Part shown: piece after piece, positions 47,397 to 59,180 of the stretch
Position numbering within the stretch: position 1 is the first letter of the stretch
Layout: the number at the start of each line of letters is the position of its first letter
Assembly: GCA_011109175.1 (NCBI GenBank)
Contig: RDEW01000027.1
Coordinates: forward strand, 147,817-211,816
Length of the DNA stretch: 64,000 bases
DNA from: Dicyema japonicum
Taxonomy: Eukaryota; Dicyemida; Rhombozoa; Dicyemidae
Direction: 5' to 3'
Notes under the pieces: model-generated
Databases searched by the model: none
What the model was told of the DNA's origin: nothing
Seen by the model: the letters and a program-made list of their open reading frames with translations, nothing else
Program-made: the position numbers and the translations under genes

Positions 47397-48540
47397 TGGC
47401 AGATTCCAGTAGGAGTCCAAATGACTTCCAGCACAATAAATTGTCTAGGTTTCGCTGGCAATCTTGTGAAGGACGCAGGGGGAGGTTGATGGCATTCCAT
47501 GCTTCTCGTGCGTAGATTATGTCTTGGTCAATTGAGAATTCGGGTAGGGAGTGTAGAATCCTCTTGACCAAGCGTTCGCAGGCCTTGAGTGAAGACAGAT
47601 GTGCAGGAAATGAGACGTCCAAAGTACGACAGATTCCAAGACCCCCAAATCTAACTGTGAGTGTAGCTTGCTTTCATGTAGCATCGTCGAAATTGACATT
47701 AAATATTTGCTCCATCGAGCTGAGGAAAGACAAATCGAAGCACTCAAGCTGCTCCAATTGGGAATAGTACGGGGCTGTCNAGCTACTTGGTGCAAAGTTC
47801 CATAACGCCGTGATGACATCCTCAGGCGACGTGGTCAAAGGGGTCACTTCTGATGGGGGCGAGCAATGGCGTAGGTCATTCGGAGAGGGTGGATGTTTCC
47901 CCAATAGAGTCTTGTAAGTATCAATGGTTAGATTGCTTGGTCCATCTGAGAGTGAGAGTGCCTTCAATGCGGATCGGGTTCCTCCTTCAAGAAACTTCGA
48001 TCGTACGGTCCTTCTTAGGCGAAAAATCTCCGTTTCCCGAGTTGAACTCCGAGTCTCAGTTGAACGGATGCAGAAGGACGTGAGGTCCGTAAAGTGAGTT
48101 CCATCCATAAATGCGCGGATGTTGTTCTTCATCTCAATTGAGAGAGACTCTTTCCCATTGCGATCTCTGGAAGAGCCAAGAGCGAAAGGAGCAAAATTAA
48201 ACAAACGTATCCAGTCGTTTATAGAGTCGAAGCGGAGTGCATCGTCGATTGCTTTGGTTAAGGCTTCGGCAGCTAGGGGGCGGACTGCTTTAGGGATCTT
48301 CACCGGGATACTCCTCGATGACCGGCGTTCATTGATAATTTTGAGCAGCGAATCTGGATCCAAATGGGAAAGGTCTTCCCCGGAGGTACATGCACTCGCG
48401 TGACCATTAGGAGACCCCGAACCAATTCCAAGGCACGAGCGGCAGTGCCATACCCCAAGAGCACGGATAGAGGCCTGAGAGAGCTTCAAACACCCGAGGT
48501 GAAAGAAGACTCCACAGGCAGAACAAGAAATTCCAAAAGA

Positions 48541-48664
48541 AGATTGTTTAATTTGTCAGTATAAAAAATAAGTTTGATTCTTTACCCACGTGTGCTGTCC
48601 TCCATTGTCTCCATCCCTGGAATCTTGTGTTAATGACTGGAAATGATTAAAGTTGAAAGTTTTT
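48541..48664 (+). repeat. Right copy of the 124-bp direct repeat
   Basis: Partner of 46331-46454; lies at the truncated 5' end of the LINE-E insertion. Confidence 0.75.
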
Positions 48665-49197
48665 TAATTTAGCAATGAAGGTCACGCCATTTGACAGGAG
48701 TGATATTGAGCGAAAATTTCTGAAACTCAAAGTTTTTATATCTGGTCCCTGGGGGACCTAAAGTCTCGACAAGTATGTCAGTATTAAAGTGGCAACATAT
48801 ATGCAAGTGCGTACCCCAAAAATTTCAGGCAAATATGGTTACATCCTGAAAAATCCGTTTCGAAACGAAGGATTTGTTCCGAAGTCCTATTAACTCGAAC
48901 CTATTAATGTTTATGCATGCTTTATCACCTCATTCTTTCTCCTGGGAATAACTGGAATAAATTCAGTAATTTATTGTTAAATATTAAATTAGGTTTTAGA
49001 TAATTCAAGTAATTTTTAAATTTATTAAACCAAAAAACACTGTCATAGCCAGAATGAAAAAATTCAGGTGATCCCGGCCTCCCTCTTCCATGGTAGGACT
49101 TGAAGGAAGTGCCGTCCAGGGGGAATTTCTCTAGATGTTTGTTGACTAATGGTTTCTCTTGGATATAATTTACAATTAATCTGGCGCCACGCGGCAT
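48665..49197 (-). mobile_element. Spacer and LINE-B-type 3' end
   Basis: 49197-49050 (minus) encodes a LINE C-terminus (KFPLDGTSFKSYHGRGRPGS) ending in the complement of AGGTGATCCCGGCC; the tail is at about 48960-49020 (TTTATTAAACC). 48665-48900 is unassigned. Confidence 0.5.
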
Positions 49198-49199
49198 AA

Positions 49200-49470
49200 T
49201 TGCCCAGTAATGCTTGTCAGACTACAAGAAAGATTCAAATAGGTGTTGTGGAGTTCGAGCCCAAAGAGTATGATGAGATGGATGTTATGATACGTGGAGT
49301 ACTCAGAGAGAACCATGTCCATGTGCTGGCAGCCAATAAGGAGAGACTATATTTACCCCGTGATAAATTCGGCCGTGGACTGTGTGGAGTAGTCCAACTA
49401 AGTGAGCGTATCCTAATGCGAATGCACGACACCCTAATAGCTGGGTCAAGTGTGTCTGCTAGGAAGCACG
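49200..49470 (+). mobile_element. R2/NeSL-like C-terminal fragment, cut by the assembly gap
   Basis: Encodes VVEFEPKEYDEMDVMIRGVL, ANKERLYLPRDKFGRGLCGV and SERILMRMHDTL, an intact version of the block at 40190-40400. The frame enters the gap still open. Confidence 0.65.
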
Positions 49471-50422
49471 NNNNNNNNNNNNNNNNNNNNNNNNNNNNNN
49501 NNNNNNNNNNNNNNNNNNNNNNNNNNNNNNNNNNNNNNNNNNNNNNNNNNNNNNNNNNNNNNNNNNNNNNNNNNNNNNNNNNNNNNNNNNNNNNNNNNNN
49601 NNNNNNNNNNNNNNNNNNNNNNNNNNNNNNNNNNNNNNNNNNNNNNNNNNNNNNNNNNNNNNNNNNNNNNNNNNNNNNNNNNNNNNNNNNNNNNNNNNNN
49701 NNNNNNNNNNNNNNNNNNNNNNNNNNNNNNNNNNNNNNNNNNNNNNNNNNNNNNNNNNNNNNNNNNNNNNNNNNNNNNNNNNNNNNNNNNNNNNNNNNNN
49801 NNNNNNNNNNNNNNNNNNNNNNNNNNNNNNNNNNNNNNNNNNNNNNNNNNNNNNNNNNNNNNNNNNNNNNNNNNNNNNNNNNNNNNNNNNNNNNNNNNNN
49901 NNNNNNNNNNNNNNNNNNNNNNNNNNNNNNNNNNNNNNNNNNNNNNNNNNNNNNNNNNNNNNNNNNNNNNNNNNNNNNNNNNNNNNNNNNNNNNNNNNNN
50001 NNNNNNNNNNNNNNNNNNNNNNNNNNNNNNNNNNNNNNNNNNNNNNNNNNNNNNNNNNNNNNNNNNNNNNNNNNNNNNNNNNNNNNNNNNNNNNNNNNNN
50101 NNNNNNNNNNNNNNNNNNNNNNNNNNNNNNNNNNNNNNNNNNNNNNNNNNNNNNNNNNNNNNNNNNNNNNNNNNNNNNNNNNNNNNNNNNNNNNNNNNNN
50201 NNNNNNNNNNNNNNNNNNNNNNNNNNNNNNNNNNNNNNNNNNNNNNNNNNNNNNNNNNNNNNNNNNNNNNNNNNNNNNNNNNNNNNNNNNNNNNNNNNNN
50301 NNNNNNNNNNNNNNNNNNNNNNNNNNNNNNNNNNNNNNNNNNNNNNNNNNNNNNNNNNNNNNNNNNNNNNNNNNNNNNNNNNNNNNNNNNNNNNNNNNNN
50401 NNNNNNNNNNNNNNNNNNNNNN
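49471..50422. other. Assembly gap (952 N)
   Basis: All bases are N. Translations running through it are meaningless. It lies between an R2-like element and repeated Helitron-like sequence, a likely cause of assembly failure. Confidence 0.99.
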
Positions 50423-50770
50423 GGATAAATGGACGGATTTTAATTTAAAAAGTTTTGAACAAATAGAAACATTTACGAAAAAGTTACTGAATCTTCACAT
50501 CCAACAAATGTAAGCTGAAGAATCAGCAAAACAGCATAGCAGTCGGTTAACCGAATTGAGGACACGTGTACAACAAATGCGGTATGAAGAATCAGCAAAA
50601 CAGCATAGCAGTCGGTTAACTGATTTGAGAACACATGCCAACCAGTCCAGGCTGTGGAGATCCCAGAAGAGACTCAGCGTCGTTTGTCAAATAATCGGAG
50701 ACGTAGTACATCAAATGCCAACTTTTCTGCTATCTTGAGCCAATGGACAAAGTATGTCCGCACACAGAAT
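50423..50770 (+). mobile_element. Helitron-like repeat peptide region
   Basis: Encodes two tandem units of the type EESAKQHSSRLT.LRT (50510-50640), followed by NQSRLWRSQKRLS and a segment reading NFSAILSQWTKYVRTQN in another frame. Such short Arg/Gln/Glu units before a 'QW..Y' block precede the helicase part of Helitron proteins in many animals. No helicase motif is present. Confidence 0.45.
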
Positions 50771-52289
50771 CAATGACGAAATAAATTATTCAATTATTTT
50801 AGATCAAAGAGGGCATGCGATTTAAAAAATGTATTCTCACCTTCGGGTGGAAGGAACATCTTGGAAGACTCCAAAATCGGGGATAAAAGTAACGCCTTAA
50901 TAGCTATGCGAAATCCACGTGGGGTATGGAGTATAGACACGTTGGATTGATTTCATTTGATCAGGTAATTTAATTTTTATATTTTTCGAATTTGAATATA
51001 AATATGCAGAAATGTAATGTGAATGAACAATTTTAGTAGAACTCGTGAATCCTATAAAGCTGTTCAATATGCAGAAGCACACCCAAACACGAAACTTAAA
51101 GAAATTGGCGCAAATTGTATTTATAGTGACTCTAGGATCTTCTTACCTTACACTATTATTCCAGCAGCTTGGAATAAAAGGAAGGCTTTATGTGGAAAAC
51201 ATAAACTATTTATATTACAGGTTTTGAGATAATTTGAAAACAAACTACACAACCGCTCTCCTCGTATTTTCTAGTACTGATTGTTGTATGTATATATGTG
51301 ACACGATAACTCGTAGGTAAATGGGTGGATTTTTATTTTGAAACAATTTTGAACAAATAAAAACATTTCCAAAAATGTAAGTGAATGTTGGGAGTCAATT
51401 GGTTCCTTGGTTACAAATGAAACACAAATGGTTAATATTTGATATCTCATTTAAGCTACTTATTACGTATATTACGTTCGTATCTATATTGGGCTATTAA
51501 GCCTTTTTTAGGAGATAATTAAGTCACGTCTTAATGTGTGTTTAAATTATGCTATTAATTTAATTTTTTGGTAATGCTTCATGGAAAGAAAAAATTATTT
51601 TTTTTACAGATCGTACCGAAAAAAGAGAATTTCAATGAGAAATACCCGATTACATGAAACTAGTGCAACAGAGTGATCGTTTAATGCAATTGAGGATACA
51701 TGCACAACAAATGTAGGCTGAAAAATCAGCAGAACAGCACAACAGTCGGTTAACCGAATTGAGGACACGTGCACAACAAATGCGGTATGAAGAATCAGCT
51801 AATAATTGATTAAAATTAGTTGAAGGTTCAAGGTTAGGAAACCACAAAAATGTAATCAGCGTCCCAGGTGACATTAAAATCAAAATGACCACAAGAAAAT
51901 TAATAAAAAATGTGATTTTTTTCAATTTGTGCTGCAATTTTAGAAGGTGGTCCGCTATGAAATTAATTCCTTTCCATATCAAAAGGAAAAACTCAATGCA
52001 AACAATTTTTGAACTTGCGGAAATACTTGGTTAAGGGATAAGCCGCTAAGAGAAAGTGGGCACCTCCAAGGATCCCAAGCCGTAAATAGATTATAAACTA
52101 AAATCTCTTTAATGGCTAAGTAATAGTGTCGTTAGTTTATGAAAACTATTAAACATAATTTTTTATCTTTTTAATATAATCTCTCGTCCCCTTTCTTCAC
52201 ATGTACATGGCCAGATCTTCTAATGTGCTTGGATTGAATGGTGGCTCAACAAAAGTCGATATACTAAGCTTTTGAAAAAAGAATGTGTA
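50771..52289. repeat. Duplicated Helitron-like and unassigned sequence
   Basis: 51316-51390 repeats the start of the previous block (AAATGGGTGGATTTTTATTT versus AAATGGACGGATTTTAATTT), and 51655-51800 repeats the peptide unit (SAEQHNSRLTELRTRAQQMR). A larger unit of roughly 0.9 kb therefore seems tandemly repeated across the gap edge. 51830-52289 is unassigned. Confidence 0.4.
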
Positions 52290-53600
52290 AGATACTTATT
52301 ATTACGAGCTCTCGCCCCGCCATGATAATGACAAAGCATGTCCAACTCGATAAACTAGTAACGAAGTCATCTTCCTCCACTTGACACTTTCAAAAGCAAG
52401 CTCACATAGTCGATCCTGATCCTATCTCTTAGGCCTCTCACAATTAACAGCGTACTTAGGTATGTGATCTTTTATTAAACCCATCGATGCTCGGAAAGGA
52501 CATCTCTTGTATTCGCTAGGAAATCGATTGTGGAATAGAATTTCTGGGAAAATCGACTTTCTTTTCCCTGGGATAGATAAGTTTCTGCTTTCTTCACAAA
52601 AGCGGAGGAATCCGACTCGTAACTAAATTTATGATTGTAAAGAATGGTGGACAAATAAATTAAATTTCAATACTTCATTAGAAATGATAAGATTATTTTA
52701 ACGATCTCCATTAGGAAGCTTATCTGCTTTATTGACTTTCTACATTAAAAAACATCACTAATTTAGCATTGTATTTCACAAGAAATAATTGCCTGTTTCG
52801 AACTATAGAATATCGTAATTCGTTAAGCTTAGTTTTTGTCATTAAAAATCAAACAGAAAAGACATTCTTTTAAGATTAATTCATATACCGAGAAATAAAA
52901 CGGAACACAGATATTGGGATCGCACTTAATTTGGCGATAACTTTACCCCCGTGCTTAATAATAATCGTAGATACCGTGATTTTTTAATATTTTTATGTTC
53001 AACACGATTTTTTTAAAATTCAGTTTTAGAAAGATTTAGGGGATTTTTAGTCCAACGCTCTATTTTGGAACTCACTACTCCATTTGGAAATTTTATTACG
53101 AAAATTACAATTATTAAGCAATCTCGCCCTGCCATGGTAATGACAAAGCATTGCAACTCGAGAAACTAGCAACAAAGTCATCTTCCTCCACTTATCCCTG
53201 TCATACGAAAGCTCACGTAGTCGACCCAGATCCTCTCTCTTAAGTGTCTGCCAATCTTTTGAAGGTCCCAGTTGAGGATCATATGGATGGTGGTCCTCAG
53301 TCGTCCACGGAATTGGAGAACATCATATGCAAAGAATTCCTCCATGGTTAGATAATCCTTTGATTTTAAATGCAATTTGTAGACCCTAATGAACGAATAA
53401 TAGACATTATTATTAGGCAATCGTCCTGCCATGGTAAGACGAAGCATGTGCACTCGATACACTAGTAACAAAGTCATCTTAGTTATCTCCCAATCTTTTG
53501 AAGTTTCCCGTCGAGCAACATCGGGAGGATGATCCTCGGTCGTCTGGGATGGGGATCCTCAAAGGCTGGAAAGTCCTCCATGGCCAATGGACATTATTAT
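52290..53600 (-). repeat. Cluster of three short LINE 3' ends
   Basis: 52290-52440, 53115-53345 and 53405-53600 all contain the sequence with TAATGACAAAGCAT (or variant) and AGTCATCTT(CCTCCA), behind ATTATTA repeats. They match the complementary end of the LINE piece at 31265-31560 (SGEDLDWLRTAASNMRKWMK). Three independent 5'-truncated insertions in one orientation, or one duplicated unit. 52480-52860 between them may hold host exons (separate entry). Confidence 0.45.
52480..52860 (-). CDS. Possible exons of an unidentified gene
   Basis: On the minus strand consecutive frames can be joined by 19-30 nt GT-AG introns: LNELRYSIVRNRQLFLVKYN; KVNKADKLPNGD; LKFNLF; then SYESDSSAFVKKAETYLSQG and ESRFSQKFYSTIDFLANTRD. 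The joined peptide has host-like composition and a helical C-terminal half. Start and stop not found, homologue not recognised. Confidence 0.25.
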
Positions 53601-53754
53601 TTTAATTATTAAATGACAAATTATTGATTATGTATTCTATTACATAACAATGAACAATAAGATAATTTATAAACAGTTAGCTTTTTTCCATAAAAAATGA
53701 ATTAACTCAACAAAATTTAATCAAAATCAAAATCCAAAAAAGAAGTAGAGATAA

Positions 53755-54216
53755 TCAATAGGCAGCATCGTCAATCCGTTCTCTGCTTCGTTTTCTTCGA
53801 GGATAAAACTTTAATCCATCAAAATTCTAAAAAATGATAAAACGACAAAACCAATTCATTATTTGGAGTGGCAAAACGGCTACCAATGAGTTTTGACCCA
53901 TTTTGCCCAGTCACATTGATTGCTTCAAACCCTTTATTCCTCTTTCTCAACTCAAATTGAACAGCTTCTCCGTCTTCGAGACTCCGTGTATTATTTTGTG
54001 CCACCTCTCCTATACTATTCTATCATGTCATTATTAAGATTACCACGTGCACAAACACATCCTCATTGTTGTCAGACCTACTATAAACTTTTAATGATAC
54101 CTTTCTATAAATCCAAACCCTCGGTTCACGCTAAACCACTTTACATTTCCAGTGACAATTTTAGCATCACGACCTTTCTTATAAAATCACAACCAACCTG
54201 AATGAACACCTGACAT
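53755..54216 (-). CDS. Y-box protein (cold-shock domain), 120 aa
   Basis: Five exons; introns 54174-54197, 54078-54100, 54020-54046 and 53827-53851 (23-27 nt). Coding total 363 nt. After MSGVHSGRDAKIV the cold-shock domain begins: TGNVKWFSVNRGFGFIERSD (RNP1 GFGFI), NEDVFVHNS (RNP2 VFVH), SLEDGEAVQFELRKRNKGFE, AINVTGQNGSKLIGSRFA. A short tail (YPRRKRSRERID) ends the protein. The ENVTG.nG...GS block marks the Y-box rather than bacterial Csp type. These proteins package mRNA in the cytoplasm. The usual long alternating basic/acidic C-terminus is absent, so this is a minimal form. Confidence 0.92.
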
Positions 54217-55054
54217 TACTTTAGTTAGTTATACAATTATACTATTTATTATTAGGGTAACCAATTTATATTATATTATTTATTTATTTATTTTGACCAG
54301 AATCTATAATAATATTATTTATATATAGTCCGATACCAAGAAAAGTAAAACCCGGCCTTTAGGCATTAAGCACTAAATATTTTTATGGAAATCCTCTATT
54401 CCGTCACTTTGTATCCCACTTAGTGTTTCAGTTAAGAAAAATACCTTTCTGAGTGCCTTAAAGGATGCAAATTCTCTGGATTTAGCTCATTGTTTAGCCT
54501 TTTTGGGGATACATACCTACACATATGTTATCACTCTATTACTAACATATTTTTGGACCATAACTCCATAAAAGTTCAGATCATGAGTTCTTGAAATTTT
54601 GATGAGTCAGATGCCTGTCCAATTTTCGATAAGGCGTGACTTTATATGCTAACTAAAAATGCTAATTAAAAATGCTAATTAAATTTAAACTTTGATGAAA
54701 ACTCCTGGATATTCCACATATCTAAAAAGCTGTTCGGCCAATGAGAAAGCCGAAATGTTGAAAGGGAAAAAGTATCATGACCAACCAGAAAAAGTGATGT
54801 TACTTCTTTCACTGTGCAGACTTTCAGTGGCATTGGATTCTCGACCCTTGAATTTCTGGGTCGATTTGAGAATCGGATTTCCGCATGCTCTGATGGTCTC
54901 GCGACCGAAGATGGTTATTTGAGTGAGTTTCGTCTACAATTTGGTCTTCTAATTCAATGAAATTTGTTCAATCTGGTAATTCGCTTTGCTCACAGCGTGA
55001 ATCTGCGGAGGGCCTACGCTCACAGTTCGTTTTGCTCAGCAATGCTTTTTTCAC
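54217..55054. other. Unassigned
   Basis: AT-rich to about 54640. A frame at 54692-54922 (MKTPGYSTYLKSCSANEKAE) has no recognisable motif or relative. GC-richer to 55050 with LINE-like composition. Confidence 0.3.
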
Positions 55055-55500
55055 GTTAATTTATTTATTTAAAACCAAGAATCACCGACAAATTAAAAGA
55101 GATACGTGGCCGTTATGTATACAGGCCTCCTTAGGCAACCTTTGCTTGGGGTTCTTCGCGATATTCGACGTACTTCCTGTTTCTTTTGGGAATTTTGGAG
55201 GTGTCAACAGGGCTCCTGTTCTCCTCACAAGGAGTTCGTCTTAGCGGCGAAATGAGCCCTAGTGACTGTTGCTTAAAAGACATTGATCTTCTCTAGATTC
55301 GTATTGGACAGGTTTGTTCCCCATGCAACACAGCCATAGCTGATTGTCGGTTATATGTTCTCCTCACAAGGAGTTCGTCTTAGCAGGCGAAATGAGCCCT
55401 AGTGACTGTTGCTTAAAAGACATTGATCTTCTCTAGATTCGTATTGGACAGGTTTGTTCCCCATGCAACACAGCCATAGCTGATTGTCGGTTATATGCAT
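55055..55500 (-). mobile_element. LINE-B 3' end with 139-bp tandem duplication
   Basis: Complement of the family tail (TTTATTTAAAACCAAGAATCACCGACAAATTAAA) begins at about 55060. GTTCTCCTCACAAGGAGTTC occurs at 55218 and 55357 (period 139), duplicating a C-terminal coding block that includes the complement of SYGCVAWGTN-like sequence. Confidence 0.65.
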
Positions 55501-56221
55501 TGCACATATTGCGAACTTAACGTTAGCTTAAGCAGCCTTTGTTGTATTAAGGCTGCGTTTTTATAAAGTTAAGTTTCCATTGGGACGAGGAAATGACGTT
55601 GCTAACGTGTTTACTGAATGTCATGAGGGGGTCTACGTGATGCGCAATAACTTAACAGAGTTTGTGGAGAAAATTAAATCTCCACTTCACTATAAAGTTT
55701 AGAAGAATTATTATTACCCCAGGATCACTCAGTCAAAGAGAAAGAAATATAAGTTCTCAACAACTAAATGATCCCAGACCGACAAGTGAGAGGACAAGTC
55801 CAATGGAGTCGAGATTTCTGTACAACTTGGAAGAATTCAGATAGATAGATAATTGTACTACATAACAAACTCGTTACTAATTAAACAGGGAGAAGCCAAT
55901 GAGTTTGTCCTAGTTGATTGGGTCTGGTATAACGAGACACCATATGTCTCCTCTTCGAATTATTGACTCTTTGCGCCAAACGAGATTTATTTTTTCAAGT
56001 GGTGCAATATTTTTTCAATGAAAAAATATCTGTAGCTAAATTTTCTTAACCTCATAAATCTCATTAAAGTAAACCTATCAGGTTAATTCCAATGAAATTC
56101 AAGGACATTGTGCTCACATTGTCATAAATAGGTTTAACATTTAGTAGAAGCACAATTACAAATAAATTATTAACCCCAGTTTCACTACCATAGGAAGTCA
56201 GATTGAATCGATTAAGTGCCG
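55501..56221 (-). repeat. Spacer with LINE-C and other LINE 3' ends
   Basis: About 55715-55850 is the complement of the LINE-C 3' end (compare 59030-59165: CTCGACCCCG...GGGATCACTTAG...TGACCCAGTGATTTTGGGG). 56163-56220 is another terminus (TTATTAACCCCAGTTTCAC). The remainder is unassigned and AT-rich. Confidence 0.45.
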
Positions 56222-56478
56222 GATCGTTTTCAAATGCATGTTTGTATGAGGGATCGAATGATCCGGTAATTGTCCTATTTAAAACAAAAAATAGGACATT
56301 GTCCTATTTCAAAGATAAAATTGTCCTAAAATTATTATAATTATTTTTTGATCGTTTTCAAATGCATGTTTGTATGAGGGATCGAATGATCCGGTAATTG
56401 TCCTATTTAAAACAAAAAATAGGACATTGTCCTATTTCAAAGATAAAATTGTCCTAAAATTATTATAATTATTTTTTT
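56222..56478. repeat. 128-bp tandem duplication at transposon end
   Basis: The block GATCGTTTTCAAATGCATGT through ATTATAATTATTTTTT occurs twice in succession (56222 and 56350) with no differences seen. Confidence 0.8.
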
Positions 56479-56552
56479 AATTTTGTTAGTTTTTTTCAAT
56501 GAATTTTAATTTACACGTTATAGTTTGTTTTTTGTTATGTATTAGCAGTCTT

Positions 56553-59168
56553 TTTTGTTTTTGTGTGTATTAAAAAAAATGTCATGTGGCTGGCCGACGA
56601 CGTGGTGGCATCTGGAAGAAAAGAACCACATTTTCCCATATCTTCACGGGTGGACCAATAAGGAAGGCCTGCGCCGCTGCGGAGACGTTGAGGCAGACCA
56701 ACCAGAATAGTCCAACTGAACATAAATGGCATCAAGAACAAGATACTCGAACTTCGAACATTTGTGAAAGAAAATCACATCGACCTGTTGCTAATTCAAG
56801 AGTCTAAACTTTCTCCAAAGAACTCAACACCAGTATTTCCGGAATTGGCAAACTTGGTGGGGGCCTTCTCACAGTTATTTCAACGGAACTAACAGTGTCT
56901 ACAGTATGCTTAAAGGATATGGAAATCTCGAACTCTTGGTTACCAAAGTACGATTCCCAAGACTATCAATAACACTTGTCAACGCATATCTCCCATCGTT
57001 GAGTTCCTGCTCGTCCAGTGCTCCCAGACTCACTCCTCTCGCATACTGAAGGATGTGATAATCTGTGGTGACTTCAATGCGAAGCACCCACAGGACAAAC
57101 CTACGACAAAAGAGGAAAGATGATGATTGAGGACCTCCACAGCTCATGTATACACAACGATGCTGCATTCCATACAAGAACACCTACTCGACGTAACAAT
57201 GAACTTTCTTCTATCGACATCTCACTGTCATCACCGTCTTTGGCCCCTCCTATTGACTGGTCAGTGAAATATGACACCAGGAGTGACCGCAATCTAACAT
57301 TTTTGGAGGTCAAAACGAGGTCACGAATGAAAGGACAATGTCCAACGATAACTAATTACAGCCTTGCGAATTGGAGAGGATTCAAGGATTACGTCGATAA
57401 TTGCATTGGATTATTAAATTTACCCACTCTTTCCTCCGTCGAACAATTAGTGAAATGGTTCAACTCCACCATAAACGCTGCGAAAAAGAAGTACATTTCT
57501 ATGGGAAGGCAACCTACGTCATCAAAACGTTTCAACACAACGACGAAACATCTGATCAGAGAACGAAATAATCTAAAAATGGTAAAATCGCCTACAGAAG
57601 AGAATATCAGAAAAATACGAGAATTGAACAGAGAGATTGACAATAACATAAAGGCAGAAAATGCAAATAGATGGACGAGACTATCAAAGGCTCTCTGCAA
57701 AATCCCCCCAATGCAGAGAGTGTGGAAGTGGATCAAGAACATCAAAAGATCCTCCCCAGAGAGAAAGGTCGAAGTCTACATAAAACCAGACACTCTGATA
57801 AAATATTACACGTTTATCTCCTACAAGAAGTTTTCAAAAGAACACCAAGTATTCCTGAAAAAGATTGAACCGAAACGCTCCGATGACTGGATCCTATTTA
57901 TTAGTCAGGATGTTCGCAGAGCCATATCCAAAGCCAACAACTCAGAGGCCAAAGGACCAGAAAACACAACCACATGTGAACTGAAGCACCTAGGCCATCG
58001 AGACCTGGAACTACTAGCCTATATCTTCAACCTATCCATTAACACTAATACAATCCCTGATATATGAAAAAAGTCTCTAATCAGACCTATCCGAAAATCC
58101 AACAAACCAATAGATGAATCATCTTCCTACCGCCCAATATCTATTCTGAGCCCTGTCTCAAGGATCCTTGAAAGGCTTGTTTCGAAAAATTACAAGACTC
58201 AATACCTTCGACTCAGCACGGATTCCGGGATAACCATTCGACCACAACACACCTTACAACCTTCACACAGTTCATTGCGGAAGGATTTAACTCCCCCAAA
58301 CCCCATCAGAGGACAGTACTTATATCTGTGGACATCACAAAAGCGTTCGACTCAGTTTCTAGGAAACAACTTACAAAGAAAATATTTGAAACCAACATCC
58401 ATCCGAACCTGAAACTTTGGCTTGGAAACTTCCTAAATGGAAGACGAGCACAAGTACTCTGCAACAACATCAAATCAAGATCTCGCTATTTCCCAAATGG
58501 AGTCCCTTAAGGCTCCCCACTATTACCCCAACTCTTCAATCTCTACATAAACGACATGCCACAAACCTGTAATGAAAACTGTTTAATCGTCTCATATACC
58601 GACGATATCATTCTTGCCTCCTAGGACAGAAGCATTCAATCAGCGACCCAGTCCGCTCAACAAATGCTTGACAAGCTGGAACTATGGCTCTCGAAGCGGA
58701 GACTCGACACACCAGCAACAAAATCCTCTGTCACGCTGTTTACCACTTAGAGACCAAACTGGGGTTTTGCCACGATTTATGAACAATTTATCCGACCAAC
58801 GATGATGTATGCAAGTCCTTAATGGGCAATGCAGATTTCACGATCCTCGTCATTGAAACTATCCGCAACCGAGGAGACTTCAATCAGGTTAATTGGAAAG
58901 AACACAAAATCCAGCCCATTTAAAATTTCTTAATCGAATTACAACGGAAACTCTTAAAGGAGGCTAGTATACCGAGCTGCCTTCTATTCCATACACTATC
59001 GAAATATCTACAATCGTACAGAAATTTTAACCCGATGTCCAATGAGAAGAGCTGTTTAGGATTCTCGACCCCGCCGGACTCGTCTTCTCTTTGTCGGTCT
59101 GGGATCACTTAGATGAAAACTTTTATTTCTTTCTTTTTGACCCAGTGATTTTGGGGGTAATAATAATA
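56553..59168 (+). mobile_element. LINE-C non-LTR retrotransposon with 12-bp target-site duplication
   Basis: Flanked by ATTAGCAGTCTT at 56541-56552 and 59169-59180. The endonuclease starts QLNINGIKNKILELRTFVKE, then LLLIQESKLSPKNSTP. A 315-codon frame (57120-58067) includes NELSSIDISLSSPSLAPPID and the linker to RT. RT pieces: SSSYRPISILSPVSRILERL, VDITKAFDSVSRKQLTKKIF (about 58325), SYTDDIILAS with YTDD for YADD, and C-terminal scraps. It ends GGGATCACTTAGATG ... TGATTTTGGGGGTAATAATAATAATT. Frameshifts, a TAA after FPNGVP and the altered active site make it inactive. A minus-strand sister lies at 61.6-63.3 kb. Confidence 0.85.
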
Positions 59169-59180
59169 ATTAGCAGTCTT

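Larger units (their letters stand above)
46460..48540 (-). mobile_element. LINE-E retroelement, 5'-truncated, decayed
   Basis: 48489-47674 (minus) encodes an N-terminal region (VRPLAAEALTKAIDDALRF, DGPSNLTIDTYKTLLGKHPP), and 47420-46828 the C-terminal nuclease-like domain (CGVVIDCYGLHPLVCKRIAG, SRHKALNEIVKRAMDAAGYL, AGKPLVWDVTSTDTF). The pattern matches an RT family frequent in cnidarians and molluscs (motifs of the kind GLH.LSC..s.gR..RH..iN and G..LvWD.Tc.D). The central RT catalytic region is missing, so the copy is internally deleted. Two internal tandem duplications are listed separately. Single N bases at 46630 and 47780 mark assembly doubt. Confidence 0.7.

Noticed and set aside
49200-50513. 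437-codon frame and a 332-codon frame at 49450-50448
   Set aside because: Both run through 952 N bases; only the first 90 codons are real sequence.
54692-54922. 76-codon ORF MKTPGYSTYLKS...
   Set aside because: No homologue recognised and no flanking exons could be joined; composition resembles nearby LINE debris.
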